From Pseudomonas putida (GTDB lineage: Bacteria; Pseudomonadota; Gammaproteobacteria; Pseudomonadales; Pseudomonadaceae), in contig NZ_JANHLC010000004.1 in assembly GCF_028682395.1 (NCBI RefSeq), positions 124,001 to 188,000 of the forward strand: a stretch of 64,000 nt of DNA, given 5' to 3'. Below the pieces are notes generated by a model that worked only from the letters and a program-made list of their open reading frames with translations, was not told the origin of the DNA and made no database searches. Of the stretch, positions 9,156-17,623 are shown one piece after another (position 1 is the stretch's first letter; each line of letters opens with the position of its first letter). A program made the position numbers and the translations under genes.

Positions 9156-10067
9156 ATGCTGAGCAAACGCCATCTTCCCTCGATCACCGCCCTGCAGTGC
9201 TTTGAAGCCGTCACTCGGCACCTGAGTTTCACCCGTGCGGCAGAAGAGCTGAACCTGACGCAAAGCGCCGTGAGCAAGCAGGTTGCCCAGCTGGAAGAGC
9301 TGCTCCAGCACCTGTTGTTTCGCCGGGTACGCCGGCGCCTGCAACTGACGCCCGCAGGCGATCTGTACCTGGTGGAAGTCCGAAAAATCCTGACCCAGAT
9401 GGAGATGTCGACCCATTACCTGCGCTCCTACGGAGGCGAAACCGAAGTGCTGCGGGTTTCCACGCCCCCGACCTTCGGCGCCCGCTGGCTGGTGCCGCGG
9501 CTCAAGGGCTGGCGCCTGCGCCATCCGCAGATTCATCTGGACCTGTGCAGCGAACAGGAGCCCGATGACCTGCTGCAAGGGCGCAGCGACCTGGCGTTCT
9601 ACTTTGGCCAGGGCTCGCGACCGGGCACCGAGAGCCTCAAGCTGTTTGGCGAGGAACTGGTGCCGGTCTGCGCCCCCGGCAATCTGCCCGCCCAGCCGTT
9701 CAGCGACCCGACCCAACTGAGCGAACTGGTCCTGCTACAGAACGCCTCGCGGCCCCAGGCCTGGCACGACTGGTTCGAGGACCAGGGCTATCACACCGAG
9801 CACAGCTACCATGGCCCGCGCTTCGAAACCTTCTATATGTGCATCCGCGCGGCCCAGGTCGGCTGCGGCGTGGCACTGTTGCCCAGGTTTCTGGTGGCGG
9901 AGGAACTGGCCGACGGCAAGCTGGTGATTCCCTGGGACCATCCCATGCCCAGTCAAGACGCCTACTACCTGGCCTACCCGGAGCATTCGGCAGAAGTGCC
10001 GAAAGTCCGCGACTTTGTGCGCTGGATGCTCGAACAACTGGAAGGTCCGGTGCTGCAGAATCGCTGA
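9156..10067 (+). CDS. amaR: LysR-type transcriptional regulator, probable regulator of amaBA
   Basis: The 303-residue protein has an N-terminal winged helix-turn-helix (LSFTRAAEELNLTQSAVSKQVAQLEE, about residues 24-50) and a periplasmic-binding-like effector domain from about residue 95. It resembles the GcvA subgroup. It is transcribed divergently from amaB, and an AmaR of this type is known to control amaAB in P. aeruginosa. The name is therefore inferred from position and family. The effector is probably an intermediate of the pathway such as pipecolate or aminoadipate. Confidence 0.8.
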   Translation: MLSKRHLPSITALQCFEAVTRHLSFTRAAEELNLTQSAVSKQVAQLEELLQHLLFRRVRRRLQLTPAGDLYLVEVRKILTQMEMSTHYLRSYGGETEVLRVSTPPTFGARWLVPRLKGWRLRHPQIHLDLCSEQEPDDLLQGRSDLAFYFGQGSRPGTESLKLFGEELVPVCAPGNLPAQPFSDPTQLSELVLLQNASRPQAWHDWFEDQGYHTEHSYHGPRFETFYMCIRAAQVGCGVALLPRFLVAEELADGKLVIPWDHPMPSQDAYYLAYPEHSAEVPKVRDFVRWMLEQLEGPVLQNR

Positions 10068-10201
10068 CCCCCGTCATCCATCTGCCGCGCAGGAAAAAAC
10101 GCTGGCGCTGGACCGCGTGGATATGCGCCACTAGCGTCATTGACTAGAAAACCGCTGAAACGGCGCAGCCACGCGCCGCGAGCGGTCTGGAGAACCCCGT
10201 T

Positions 10202-11416
10202 ATGGGCGAGAGCGTATTCGGCGATCGCATCGTGCAAAACCTGCTCGACACCGACTTCTACAAGCTGACCATGATGCAGGCGGTGCTGCACAACTACCCC
10301 AACGTCGAAGTCGAGTGGGAGTTCCGCTGCCGCAACAGCGAAGACCTGCGCCCCTACCTCGCCGAGATCCGCTACCAGATCGAACGCCTGGCCGAGCTGG
10401 ACCTGAGTGCCGACCAGTTGGGGTTTCTGGAACGCATCAGCTTTCTCAAGCCGGATTTCCTACGGTTTCTCGGCTTGTTCCGTTTCAACCTGCGCTATGT
10501 GCACACGGGCATCGAGAACGGCGAGCTGTTTATCCGCCTACGCGGGCCCTGGCTGCATGTGATCCTGTTCGAAGTACCGTTGCTGTCGATTGTCAGCGAG
10601 GTCCGCAACCGTTATCGCTACCGCGAAGTGCGCCTGGAACAGGCCCGCGAGCAGCTGTATCGCAAGTTCGACTGGCTAACGGCCAATGCCGATGCTGAAG
10701 AGCTGTCGCAGTTGCAGGTCGCAGACTTCGGCACCCGCCGACGCTTTTCCTATGGCGTACAGCAAGAGGTGGTCAATGTACTCAAGCATGACTTCCCCGG
10801 ACGCTTTGTCGGCACCAGCAATGTGCACCTGTCCCGCGAACTGCAGATGAAGCCCCTGGGCACCATGGCCCACGAATGGATCATGGCCCACCAGCAACTC
10901 GGCCCGCGCCTGATCGACAGCCAGATTGCCGCGCTCGATTGCTGGGTCCGCGAATACCGTGGGCTACTGGGGATCGCCTTGACGGACTGCATCACCACCG
11001 ATGCCTTCCTCAAGGATTTCGACCTGTACTTCGCCAAGCTCTTCGATGGCCTGCGCCACGACTCCGGGGACCCGGTGCTCTGGGCCGAAAAGGCGATCGT
11101 GCGCTACCACGAACTGGGCATCGACCCCATGAGCAAGACCCTGGTGTTTTCCGACAGCCTCAACCTGCCCAGGGCGCTGGAGATCTTCCGCGCGCTGCGG
11201 GGACGGATCAATGTCAGCTTCGGCATCGGTACCAACCTGACCTGCGACATTCCAGGTGTGGAACCGATGAGCATCGTGCTTAAAATGACGGCCTGCAACG
11301 GCCAGCCCGTGGCGAAGATTTCCGATGAACCGGGTAAGGCCCAGTGCAAGGACCCAAACTTTGTCGCCTACCTGCGCCATGTTTTCCAAGTTCCCGAACC
11401 ATCCAGCAAGGAGTGA
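10202..11416 (+). CDS. pncB: Nicotinate phosphoribosyltransferase
   Basis: PncB makes nicotinate mononucleotide from nicotinate and PRPP, with ATP hydrolysis, in the NAD salvage (Preiss-Handler) route. The 404-residue protein starts [26 protein letters not shown], which is characteristic of the family. The RHDSGDP phosphoribosyl-site motif is at residues 285-291. The ATG follows CTGGAGAACCCC. It is followed after 3 nt by nadE, so the two NAD-forming steps are co-expressed. Confidence 0.95.
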   Translation: MGESVFGDRIVQNLLDTDFYKLTMMQAVLHNYPNVEVEWEFRCRNSEDLRPYLAEIRYQIERLAELDLSADQLGFLERISFLKPDFLRFLGLFRFNLRYVHTGIENGELFIRLRGPWLHVILFEVPLLSIVSEVRNRYRYREVRLEQAREQLYRKFDWLTANADAEELSQLQVADFGTRRRFSYGVQQEVVNVLKHDFPGRFVGTSNVHLSRELQMKPLGTMAHEWIMAHQQLGPRLIDSQIAALDCWVREYRGLLGIALTDCITTDAFLKDFDLYFAKLFDGLRHDSGDPVLWAEKAIVRYHELGIDPMSKTLVFSDSLNLPRALEIFRALRGRINVSFGIGTNLTCDIPGVEPMSIVLKMTACNGQPVAKISDEPGKAQCKDPNFVAYLRHVFQVPEPSSKE

Positions 11417-11419
11417 ATC

Positions 11420-12247
11420 ATGCTAGCCGTCCAGCGTCAGATTGCCGAACAGCTCAAGGTCCAGCCGCCTTTCGCCGACCAGGCCGCGCTCGAGGCTGAG
11501 ATCGCCCGACGCATCGCCTTTATCCAGCAGTGCCTGCGCAATTCCGGGCTCAAGACCCTGGTGCTGGGCATCAGCGGCGGCGTCGACTCGCTGACCGCCG
11601 GCTTGCTGGCCCAGCGCGCCGTCGAACAACTGCGCAGCGAAACCGGTGATCCACAGTACTGCTTCATTGCCGTGCGCCTGCCCTACCAGACCCAGTACGA
11701 CGAACATGAGGCCCAGGCCGCCGTGGACTTTATCGCCCCCGACGAGCGCCATACGGTGAACATCGGTCCGGCCGTCCAGGCCCTGGCCGCTCAGGTGGCG
11801 GCCTTTGAAGGCCAGCACGCGGTTTCGGTGGATTTCGTGCTGGGCAATACCAAGGCACGCATGCGCATGGTCGCCCAGTACACCATTGCCGGCGCGCGCC
11901 AGGGCCTGGTGATCGGTACCGACCACGCGGCGGAAGCGGTGATGGGCTTTTTCACCAAGTTCGGCGACGGCGCCTGCGACCTGGCCCCCCTGAGCGGCCT
12001 GGTGAAGAACCAGGTGCGCAGTATCGCCCGGTATTTCGGGGCACCGGAATCACTGGTGGAAAAAGTTCCGACGGCCGACCTTGAGGACCTCTCGCCCGGC
12101 AAGCCGGACGAAGCCTCCCATGGCGTGACCTATGCCGAGATCGATGCCTTCCTGCACGGCGAGCCGGTGCGTGAAGAGGCCTTCGAGATCATCTGCAAGA
12201 CCTTCGAGAAGACCCAGCACAAGCGCGAAATGCCCTTCGCGCCTTAA
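11420..12247 (+). CDS. nadE: Ammonia-dependent NAD+ synthetase
   Basis: NadE amidates nicotinate adenine dinucleotide to NAD+ with ATP and ammonia. The 275-residue protein has the N-type ATP pyrophosphatase loop ISGGVDS at residues 51-57. It has the later signatures [12 protein letters not shown] and [26 protein letters not shown]. It lacks a glutaminase domain, so it is the short NH3-using type. It lies 3 nt after pncB, with its AAGGAG ribosome-binding site inside the end of pncB. Confidence 0.96.
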   Translation: MLAVQRQIAEQLKVQPPFADQAALEAEIARRIAFIQQCLRNSGLKTLVLGISGGVDSLTAGLLAQRAVEQLRSETGDPQYCFIAVRLPYQTQYDEHEAQAAVDFIAPDERHTVNIGPAVQALAAQVAAFEGQHAVSVDFVLGNTKARMRMVAQYTIAGARQGLVIGTDHAAEAVMGFFTKFGDGACDLAPLSGLVKNQVRSIARYFGAPESLVEKVPTADLEDLSPGKPDEASHGVTYAEIDAFLHGEPVREEAFEIICKTFEKTQHKREMPFAP

Positions 12248-12262
12248 CACGCGCTGCACACA

Positions 12263-12283
12263 GGCTACGCGCCGCGCGTAGCC
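12263..12283 (+). terminator. Hairpin downstream of nadE
   Basis: A perfect 9-bp stem (12263-12271 with 12275-12283) has a 3-nt loop and lies 16 nt after the nadE stop. No T-run follows, so termination would need Rho or other help. Confidence 0.45.
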
Positions 12284-12442
12284 AATGCCGCCTGCATTCG
12301 GGCACAAAGCGGCCCTGAACAGGCATGCAGCGCGGGTTCAGAACGTTCGAAGGAACAGGGATGGCCAATACTGCGCACTCAAGCGCTACCTGACGGCAAC
12401 CGCGACAGGGCATGAGGGCAATCGGCAAGGGGTAAAACAGAT

Positions 12443-12463
12443 CCGGCGCCGCAAGGGCGCCGG
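12443..12463 (-). terminator. Terminator of azurin gene
   Basis: An 8-bp GC-rich stem (12443-12450 with 12456-12463) lies just past the azurin stop. On the minus strand the TTTT of CTGTTTTACC follows shortly after. Confidence 0.7.
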
Positions 12464-12476
12464 AGCAAAGGCCGCG

Positions 12477-12923
12477 TTACTTGAGAACGACAGCGCCTTT
12501 CATCATCGAGCTGTGGCCCGGGAACGAGCAGAAGAACTGGTAGCTTTCGCCAGCGGTCAGTTTCGACACGTCGAAAGTCACCGAATCTTTCTCGCCAGCA
12601 CCGATGATCTTGGTGTGGGCGATGATGCGGGTGTCGCCATCCTTCAGGTAGTTCTTGTCGATGCCGGCAGCCATACCGTCGGTGGTGATACCCACCATGT
12701 CAGCGGCCTTGCTCAGCACCCAGTTGTGGCCCATCACGTTCTTCGGCAGGTTGCCCGAGTGAGTCAGGTTGACGGTGAAGGTCTTGCAGCTCTTGTCGAT
12801 GGTGATTTCCTTCGTGTTGAAGGACATCTGGTCGGTGGAATCAACATCGACCTTGCATTCGGCAGCCAGCAATTGACCGCTGGCCAGGGTCAACAGGGAT
12901 ACCGCTACGACTTTCGCAAACAT
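12477..12923 (-). CDS. azu: Azurin, periplasmic type 1 blue copper protein
   Basis: Azurin shuttles electrons in the periplasm between respiratory partners such as cytochromes c. The 148-residue precursor has a 20-residue signal peptide (cut after QLLA). In mature numbering the copper ligands are all present: Gly45, His46, Cys112, His117 and Met121. The Cys3-Cys26 disulphide is also present. The ATG has a GGAG-like site upstream. The leader contains an 8-bp hairpin and, further up, an Anr-like half-conserved box. The gene stands alone. Confidence 0.97.
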   Translation of the reverse strand: MFAKVVAVSLLTLASGQLLAAECKVDVDSTDQMSFNTKEITIDKSCKTFTVNLTHSGNLPKNVMGHNWVLSKAADMVGITTDGMAAGIDKNYLKDGDTRIIAHTKIIGAGEKDSVTFDVSKLTAGESYQFFCSFPGHSSMMKGAVVLK

Positions 12924-12954
12924 GGTGGATCTCCAAGGCAGGGTAGAAAATAAG

Positions 12955-12977
12955 GGCAGTCTGGAGGAGAGACTGCC
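12955..12977 (-). promoter_or_regulatory. Hairpin in the azurin leader
   Basis: GGCAGTCT (12955-12962) pairs with AGACTGCC (12970-12977) across a 7-nt loop. It would lie about 30 nt ahead of the azurin start codon in the transcript and is followed by a T-rich stretch. A role in mRNA stability or attenuation is possible but unproven. Confidence 0.45.
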
Positions 12978-12997
12978 TGAATTGAGAATGAGTTCCT

Positions 12998-13011
12998 ATG
13001 ACCTCAATCAA
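12998..13011 (-). promoter_or_regulatory. Candidate Anr/FNR box upstream of azurin
   Basis: The minus strand reads TTGATTGAGGTCAT, an FNR-type site with one perfect half (TTGAT) and one half with two mismatches (consensus TTGAT-N4-ATCAA). It lies about 75-88 nt upstream of the azurin ATG, a plausible distance for activation by Anr, which is known to act on azurin in P. aeruginosa. Confidence 0.4.
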
Positions 13012-13118
13012 CGAACTGTATACAACTTTCGGCCTATTGGCCCGATGGATTTTGTTAAACAGTCAGACGAATCCCCATGCCCTAACATTACTCTGCCATC
13101 CACTTTGGGAGACCTGTC

Positions 13119-13208
13119 ATGCACCTCAATAGCCTGTTTCGCAGCCTGCTCGCGGCCTACGCCTGTGGCGCCACTGGTTCGTACGAAAACCCCACGCAGG
13201 AAGATTGA
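13119..13208 (+). CDS. Candidate 29-residue small protein or leader peptide
   Basis: The frame ATG..TGA encodes 29 residues, starting MHLNSLFRSLLAAYACGATG. A purine-rich GGGAGA precedes the ATG by 6 nt, a good ribosome-binding site. The next gene starts 60 nt later on the same strand. I do not recognise the peptide. It could be a leader peptide, a true small protein or chance; the good start context is the only support. Confidence 0.35.
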   Translation: MHLNSLFRSLLAAYACGATGSYENPTQED

Positions 13209-13268
13209 TCCTTGGAGGTGCCGTTTTGAGCCTTTACTCTGTGTTCCCTGTCGATCACGGAGTTGCCC

Positions 13269-13856
13269 ATGTCTTTAGTATCAATTTGTGTATTCTGCGG
13301 CTCGAGCACCGGTGAACATCCAGCCTATCGTGATGCGGCCACGGCCTTGGGTCGTCATCTGGCCGAACGCAAGATACGCCTGGTGTATGGCGGCGGCGCC
13401 GTGGGACTGATGGGCATCGTTGCCGATGCGGCCCTGGCGGCGGGCGGGGAAGTGATCGGGATCATCCCCGAAAGCCTGAAAAACGCCGAAGTCGGCCACA
13501 GCGGCCTGACCCGCCTGGAAGTGGTCGACGGCATGCATGCACGCAAGGCGCGCATGGCCGAACTCAGCGATGCCTTTATTGCCCTGCCCGGGGGCCTGGG
13601 CACGTTGGAAGAGCTGTTCGAAGTCTGGACCTGGGGCCAGCTTGGCTACCACGGCAAGCCACTGGGGCTGCTGGAAGTGAACGGTTTCTACAACAAGCTC
13701 GGCGGCTTTCTCGACCATATCGTCGGCGAAGGGTTTGTCCGCAAGGAACACCGTGCCATGCTGCAAATCCACGAATCGCCGCGCGATCTGGTGGATGCGC
13801 TGGACGCCTGGCAGCCCCTGGCCCCGCCAAAATGGGCCGAGGAAAAACCGCGCTAA
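13269..13856 (+). CDS. LOG-family protein (nucleotide 5'-monophosphate phosphoribohydrolase)
   Basis: Members of this family cleave the N-glycosidic bond of nucleoside 5'-monophosphates, releasing a base and ribose 5-phosphate. Some act on cytokinin ribotides. The 195-residue protein has the hallmark PGGLGTLEE at 107-115 and the upstream HARKARM with Arg95. The ATG at 13269 has GGAG exactly 6 nt before it; the TTG two codons upstream would fall against the ribosome-binding site, so I rejected it. It was once mislabelled lysine decarboxylase in many genomes. The physiological substrate here is unknown. Confidence 0.9.
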   Translation: MSLVSICVFCGSSTGEHPAYRDAATALGRHLAERKIRLVYGGGAVGLMGIVADAALAAGGEVIGIIPESLKNAEVGHSGLTRLEVVDGMHARKARMAELSDAFIALPGGLGTLEELFEVWTWGQLGYHGKPLGLLEVNGFYNKLGGFLDHIVGEGFVRKEHRAMLQIHESPRDLVDALDAWQPLAPPKWAEEKPR

Positions 13857-13924
13857 CCGCTGCGCCTCGATAACAGGCAGAATACGCGCCGCTCAACCTC
13901 CCCTTCGACCCCAGAGGATCGCCC

Positions 13925-14101
13925 ATGGCCAAACCCAATTACTCCTTCGCCAAACGTCAACGCGACCTGGCCAAGGAACAGAAGAAAGAGGAAAAGCTGC
14001 AACGCAAGAAGGCTGCAGCCGAGACCGAAGGCGAACACGCCGAGCCAGACACCGAATCGACCGACAACACCGCTGACGACACCCAAGCCCCCGAGGCATG
14101 A
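13925..14101 (+). CDS. Small charged hypothetical protein, 58 residues
   Basis: The frame starts MAKPNYSFAKRQRDLAKEQK. It has a basic, coiled-coil-like N-terminal half rich in K, R and Q and an acidic tail rich in E, D and T. AGAGGA precedes the ATG by about 7 nt. It follows the LOG gene by 68 nt. The opening pattern (Asn-Tyr-Ser-Phe-Ala-Lys-Arg-Gln) is one I recall from conserved small hypothetical proteins of proteobacteria. No function is known to me. Confidence 0.75.
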   Translation: MAKPNYSFAKRQRDLAKEQKKEEKLQRKKAAAETEGEHAEPDTESTDNTADDTQAPEA

Positions 14102-14147
14102 GTCGACAGACCGTTGCAGACGCGCGCCCGGCTTGTCCGCCGCGCGC

Positions 14148-15047
14148 CTACAGCTCCGGTCCCACCGGCAGGACCGTCACGCGGACTTCCGGATCATGAT
14201 GACCACCGCCGAGAATCACCCCACGCAGCGGTGAAACATCGGAAAAATCCCGCCCCCAGGCCAATGTGATGTGCTCCAGCGCCGGCTGCACATTATTGGT
14301 CGGATCAAAATCCACCCAGCCCAGTACCGGGCAATACACCGCCACCCAGGCATGGGACGCATCGGCGCCGATCAGCCGTGGCTGGCCGGGCGGTGGCCGG
14401 GTCAATAAGTAGCCGCTGACGTAGCGCGCCGCAAGGCCACGCGAGCGCAGGCAGGCGAGCATCAGATGGGCAAAGTCCTGGCACACCCCGCGCCGGCGCT
14501 CCAGCACCTCGACCAGTGGCGTGGCGACCTGGGTCGCTTCGGCATCGAAGGTAAACTCGCCGAAGATCTTCTCCATCAGGGCCTGGGCCCCCAGCAACAG
14601 CGGACGACCGGCCGGGAAACAGCTTTCGGAGAACGCCACAAAGCATGTTTTCAAATGCACATAGGGCGACTCGAAACGGTAGCGGCAAGCATCCAGTGTA
14701 TCGCTGGCAATGGGCTGGCTGTTGTAGATCAGGGCATCGCGCGTCCGTTCCCAGGCCTGGGACAGGCCAAAATCCAGGCATGGCCGCGCCAGCACCTGCA
14801 CCGCCAACCGCGCATAGACCAACAACGCGTCGTGGGGTCGCTCGAAGGCCAGGCGCGTCAGCGGATTGCCAAAGACATCCTGTTCGTCGCGCCGGCAGGT
14901 CGGCTCCGGGCTGATCTGCAGCGACTGCTCACTGCACACCTGCCAGGCACACGGACGCGGCCACAGGTGTGCCAACTGCTGGGCCAGGGAGACCGGGCTG
15001 TCGTAGTGATAGTGGGTCTCGTGAAGAATCTGGTAACGAACACTCAT
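14148..15047 (-). CDS. Transglutaminase-like cysteine peptidase family protein
   Basis: The 299-residue protein has an N-terminal bacterial transglutaminase-associated region (starting MSVRYQILHETHYHYDSPVS) and a transglutaminase core. Its catalytic triad is visible: Cys189 (RRGVCQDFAHL), His232 (ASHAWVAVY) and Asp248 (VDFDPTNN). It is predicted to hydrolyse or transfer peptide amide bonds in the cytoplasm. No signal peptide is seen. It is the last of three genes; its ATG overlaps the upstream ATP-grasp gene stop by 1 nt. Such genes travel with ATP-grasp/alpha-E partners in many bacteria, but the substrate is unknown. Confidence 0.9.
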   Translation of the reverse strand: MSVRYQILHETHYHYDSPVSLAQQLAHLWPRPCAWQVCSEQSLQISPEPTCRRDEQDVFGNPLTRLAFERPHDALLVYARLAVQVLARPCLDFGLSQAWERTRDALIYNSQPIASDTLDACRYRFESPYVHLKTCFVAFSESCFPAGRPLLLGAQALMEKIFGEFTFDAEATQVATPLVEVLERRRGVCQDFAHLMLACLRSRGLAARYVSGYLLTRPPPGQPRLIGADASHAWVAVYCPVLGWVDFDPTNNVQPALEHITLAWGRDFSDVSPLRGVILGGGHHDPEVRVTVLPVGPEL

Positions 15048-17560
15048 CAGACGGACACCGTTTGCTGGCTGACATCATCGACATGGGCAAAATGGCGCAG
15101 GGCCAGGCGATCGGAAGCCTGGGCGCCGGCCTCGGCAATGTCTGCGAGCAGCTCGGCCAGGCCATCGAGCGCCGCATAAATGCTGGCCTCACCGAACAAC
15201 GGGTTTTCCAGGCAGCCCAGGTCGAAGCGCGCCAGGCGCTCGATCAGCAGGCCCAGGGCCTGCTCGTGCGGGCCGCCGAAATCATCGTTCAGGCGACGCA
15301 GGGTCCGCGCCACCAGCTTGAGCTGGAACAGCACGGCATGGGGGTTCTGCTCGTCGAGCAAGAGCAGATCGAGCACCGGGATCAACTGAGGCACCGCCAG
15401 ATAGCGCGAGCGGTAGGTGATGCTGCTGTTCCCCAGCTCCAGCAGCCAGGCCAGGCCCGCCTGGTCAAACACTGCGGCACCGCGCAGAAACGCCGCCAGG
15501 CTGCTGCTCAGAAATTGCAGGCGTTCCAGACGCCGGCCGATCATCAGAAAGCGCCAGCCTTCGTCGCGGGTCATATCGTCGAGGGCAAAACCCGACAACG
15601 CGGCCAACGAGGTCACCAGGCGGTTGAGAAAATCCAGCAACTCGCCGAAATCCGCATCAGCGCTATCCAGGCCCTGGGCCTCGCGCTGCAGCTCGACCAG
15701 TGCTTGCCAGTTCTCCCGCGAAAGCTTGCCGCGCACCTGCGATGCCGCTCCTTGCAGGCGCTGCAGATTGGCGCGCAAGCTGTAGGACCAATCCTCGCCC
15801 AGCAGCGCTTCCAGCAGGCGCTCCGGCAACGTGCCTTCTTCGGGCAGTAACATCAGGCTTTCGGCCAGTTCAACAGCCGCCTGCAAGGCCAGCGGATCGT
15901 CCCCATCGATATAGCGCGCCAGCACAATGCGCAGCAGCCGCGCGCTGTCATCGCAGCGTTCGCAATAGCGCCCGAACCAGAACAGGTTCTCCACCACCCG
16001 CGAGGGCAGGTAGGGATCGCGTCGGATCAGGTCATGCACCCCCAGCGTGCGCTGGGCGCGCCACTGCTCGCCACTGGGTGCGTGGTCGCCCAGCACCCAG
16101 GTGTCCTTGCTGGCCCCCCCGCGCTGCATCGACACCACCTCGGCATCCGCCTCGGCGGCCACCCGGGTCAACCCGCCGGGCAGGACCCGATAACCGTCGG
16201 CACTGGCCACCGCATACACCCGCATGCCAATGGCCCGGGGCTGCAACTGCGCCTCTTCGGCCTGCCAGACCGGCGCCTGGGACAACTGCGCCAACTCCTG
16301 GGCCACATAGGCGTAAGGCCTCGCCTGCATGCGTTCGGCCAGCGCCAGGCGTTGGGCCGCGTTCAAGTCGCGACCCAGCACCGGGGCAAAGCTCTGGGAG
16401 GGAAATGCCGGCTTGATCACCAGTTGCGGCAGTTTTTCCAGGGCCTGGGCCATCACCGGCGCTTCGCCGCACCACCAGGTGGCAATCGACGGCAGGATCA
16501 GTTCCTCACCAAACAGGAATTGATTGATCTTCGGCAGAAACCCCAACAGCCCAGGCGACTCCAGCACCCCGCTGCCCAGGGCATTGGCTACCAGCACACG
16601 CCCCTGGCGCACCGCATCGAGCAGCCCGGGCACGCCCAGGGCCGAATCGGTACGCAGCTCCAGCGGGTCACAGAAATCATCGTCGAGCCGACGCATGATC
16701 GCGTGGACCCGACGCAAGCCACTCAGGGTTTTCAGATAGACCGTGCCATCACGCACCGTCAGATCCCCGCCCTCGACCAGTGGATAGCCCAGTTGGCGCG
16801 CCAGGTACAGGTGCTCGAAATAGCTTTCGTTGAAGCGGCCCGGCGTCAGCAGCACCACCAGCGGCGCTTCGTCGCCGCCTGGCGCCTGGCGGGCCAGGGT
16901 TTCCTGCAGGGTGCGGAAGAACCCGGCCAGATGCTGGACCTGCAAGTCGCGGTACAGCTCAGGAAAGGCCCGCGAGACGATGGTACGGTTCTCCAGCGCG
17001 TAACCGGCGCCCGAGGGCGCCTGCGTACGATCAGCGGTAACCCACCAACGACCATCGGCCGTGCGCGCCAGGTCCACGGCGAACAGGTGCAGGAAGGTGT
17101 CCTCCGGAGGGCGAATACCCTGGCACGGCCACAGGAAGTTGTTGTGGCCGTACACCAGTTCGGCAGGGAGCAAGCCTTCACGAATCAGCGTCTGGGGCCC
17201 GTAAAGGTCGGCGAGCAGGGCATTGAGCAGCCGTGCACGCTGGGCAATCCCAGCGGCCAGGTGCTGCCACTCGTGCGCGGCGATCACATGGGGCAACAGG
17301 TCCAGCTCCCAGGGCCGGTCCGCCCCCTTGGGATCGGCGTAGACGTTGTAGGTCACGCCGTTTTCCTGGATCTGGCGGGTCAACAGCGCCTGGCGCTGGG
17401 CCAATTGAGCCGGGGTGCTGCGCTGCAAATGGTCGAACAGCCGCTGCCAATGCGCGCGGACCGCACCGCTGTCGTCCAGCAGTTCGTGATAAGTGCCCGC
17501 GCTCAGCGGGTAGTGGTCAAGCAGGTCGGGCATGGAAAGCTCGGCAGACAGCGTGGTCAT
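15047..17560 (-). CDS. Circularly permuted ATP-grasp / alpha-E domain fusion protein
   Basis: The 837-residue protein fuses two domains. Residues 1 to about 480 are a circularly permuted ATP-grasp peptide-ligase-like domain, with GLLGFLPKINQFLFGEELILPS and QLVIKPAFPSQSF inside it. From about residue 515 comes an all-helical alpha-E domain (starting YLPSRVVENLFWFGRYCER). In many genomes these are separate neighbouring genes; here they are joined. Comparative work predicts that they form peptide or amide bonds on an unknown substrate, with the transglutaminase partners as hydrolases. It overlaps the downstream gene by 1 nt. Confidence 0.9.
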   Translation of the reverse strand: MTTLSAELSMPDLLDHYPLSAGTYHELLDDSGAVRAHWQRLFDHLQRSTPAQLAQRQALLTRQIQENGVTYNVYADPKGADRPWELDLLPHVIAAHEWQHLAAGIAQRARLLNALLADLYGPQTLIREGLLPAELVYGHNNFLWPCQGIRPPEDTFLHLFAVDLARTADGRWWVTADRTQAPSGAGYALENRTIVSRAFPELYRDLQVQHLAGFFRTLQETLARQAPGGDEAPLVVLLTPGRFNESYFEHLYLARQLGYPLVEGGDLTVRDGTVYLKTLSGLRRVHAIMRRLDDDFCDPLELRTDSALGVPGLLDAVRQGRVLVANALGSGVLESPGLLGFLPKINQFLFGEELILPSIATWWCGEAPVMAQALEKLPQLVIKPAFPSQSFAPVLGRDLNAAQRLALAERMQARPYAYVAQELAQLSQAPVWQAEEAQLQPRAIGMRVYAVASADGYRVLPGGLTRVAAEADAEVVSMQRGGASKDTWVLGDHAPSGEQWRAQRTLGVHDLIRRDPYLPSRVVENLFWFGRYCERCDDSARLLRIVLARYIDGDDPLALQAAVELAESLMLLPEEGTLPERLLEALLGEDWSYSLRANLQRLQGAASQVRGKLSRENWQALVELQREAQGLDSADADFGELLDFLNRLVTSLAALSGFALDDMTRDEGWRFLMIGRRLERLQFLSSSLAAFLRGAAVFDQAGLAWLLELGNSSITYRSRYLAVPQLIPVLDLLLLDEQNPHAVLFQLKLVARTLRRLNDDFGGPHEQALGLLIERLARFDLGCLENPLFGEASIYAALDGLAELLADIAEAGAQASDRLALRHFAHVDDVSQQTVSV

Positions 17561-17566
17561 TCAGAT

Positions 17567-17623
17567 TAGCGCAGCACCATGACACCCGGATATCACCATC
17601 AATCCGGGCGCCGGGCTGCGCTA
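17567..17623 (-). promoter_or_regulatory. Nested hairpin between the DUF2126 and ATP-grasp genes
   Basis: An outer 9-bp inverted repeat (TAGCGCAGC at 17567-17575 with GCTGCGCTA at 17615-17623) includes the stop codon of the upstream gene. Inside it is a 7-bp inverted repeat (CCCGGAT at 17585-17591 with ATCCGGG at 17602-17608). It fills the 60-nt gap almost completely, with no U-run, so it looks like an mRNA processing or stability element. Confidence 0.5.
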
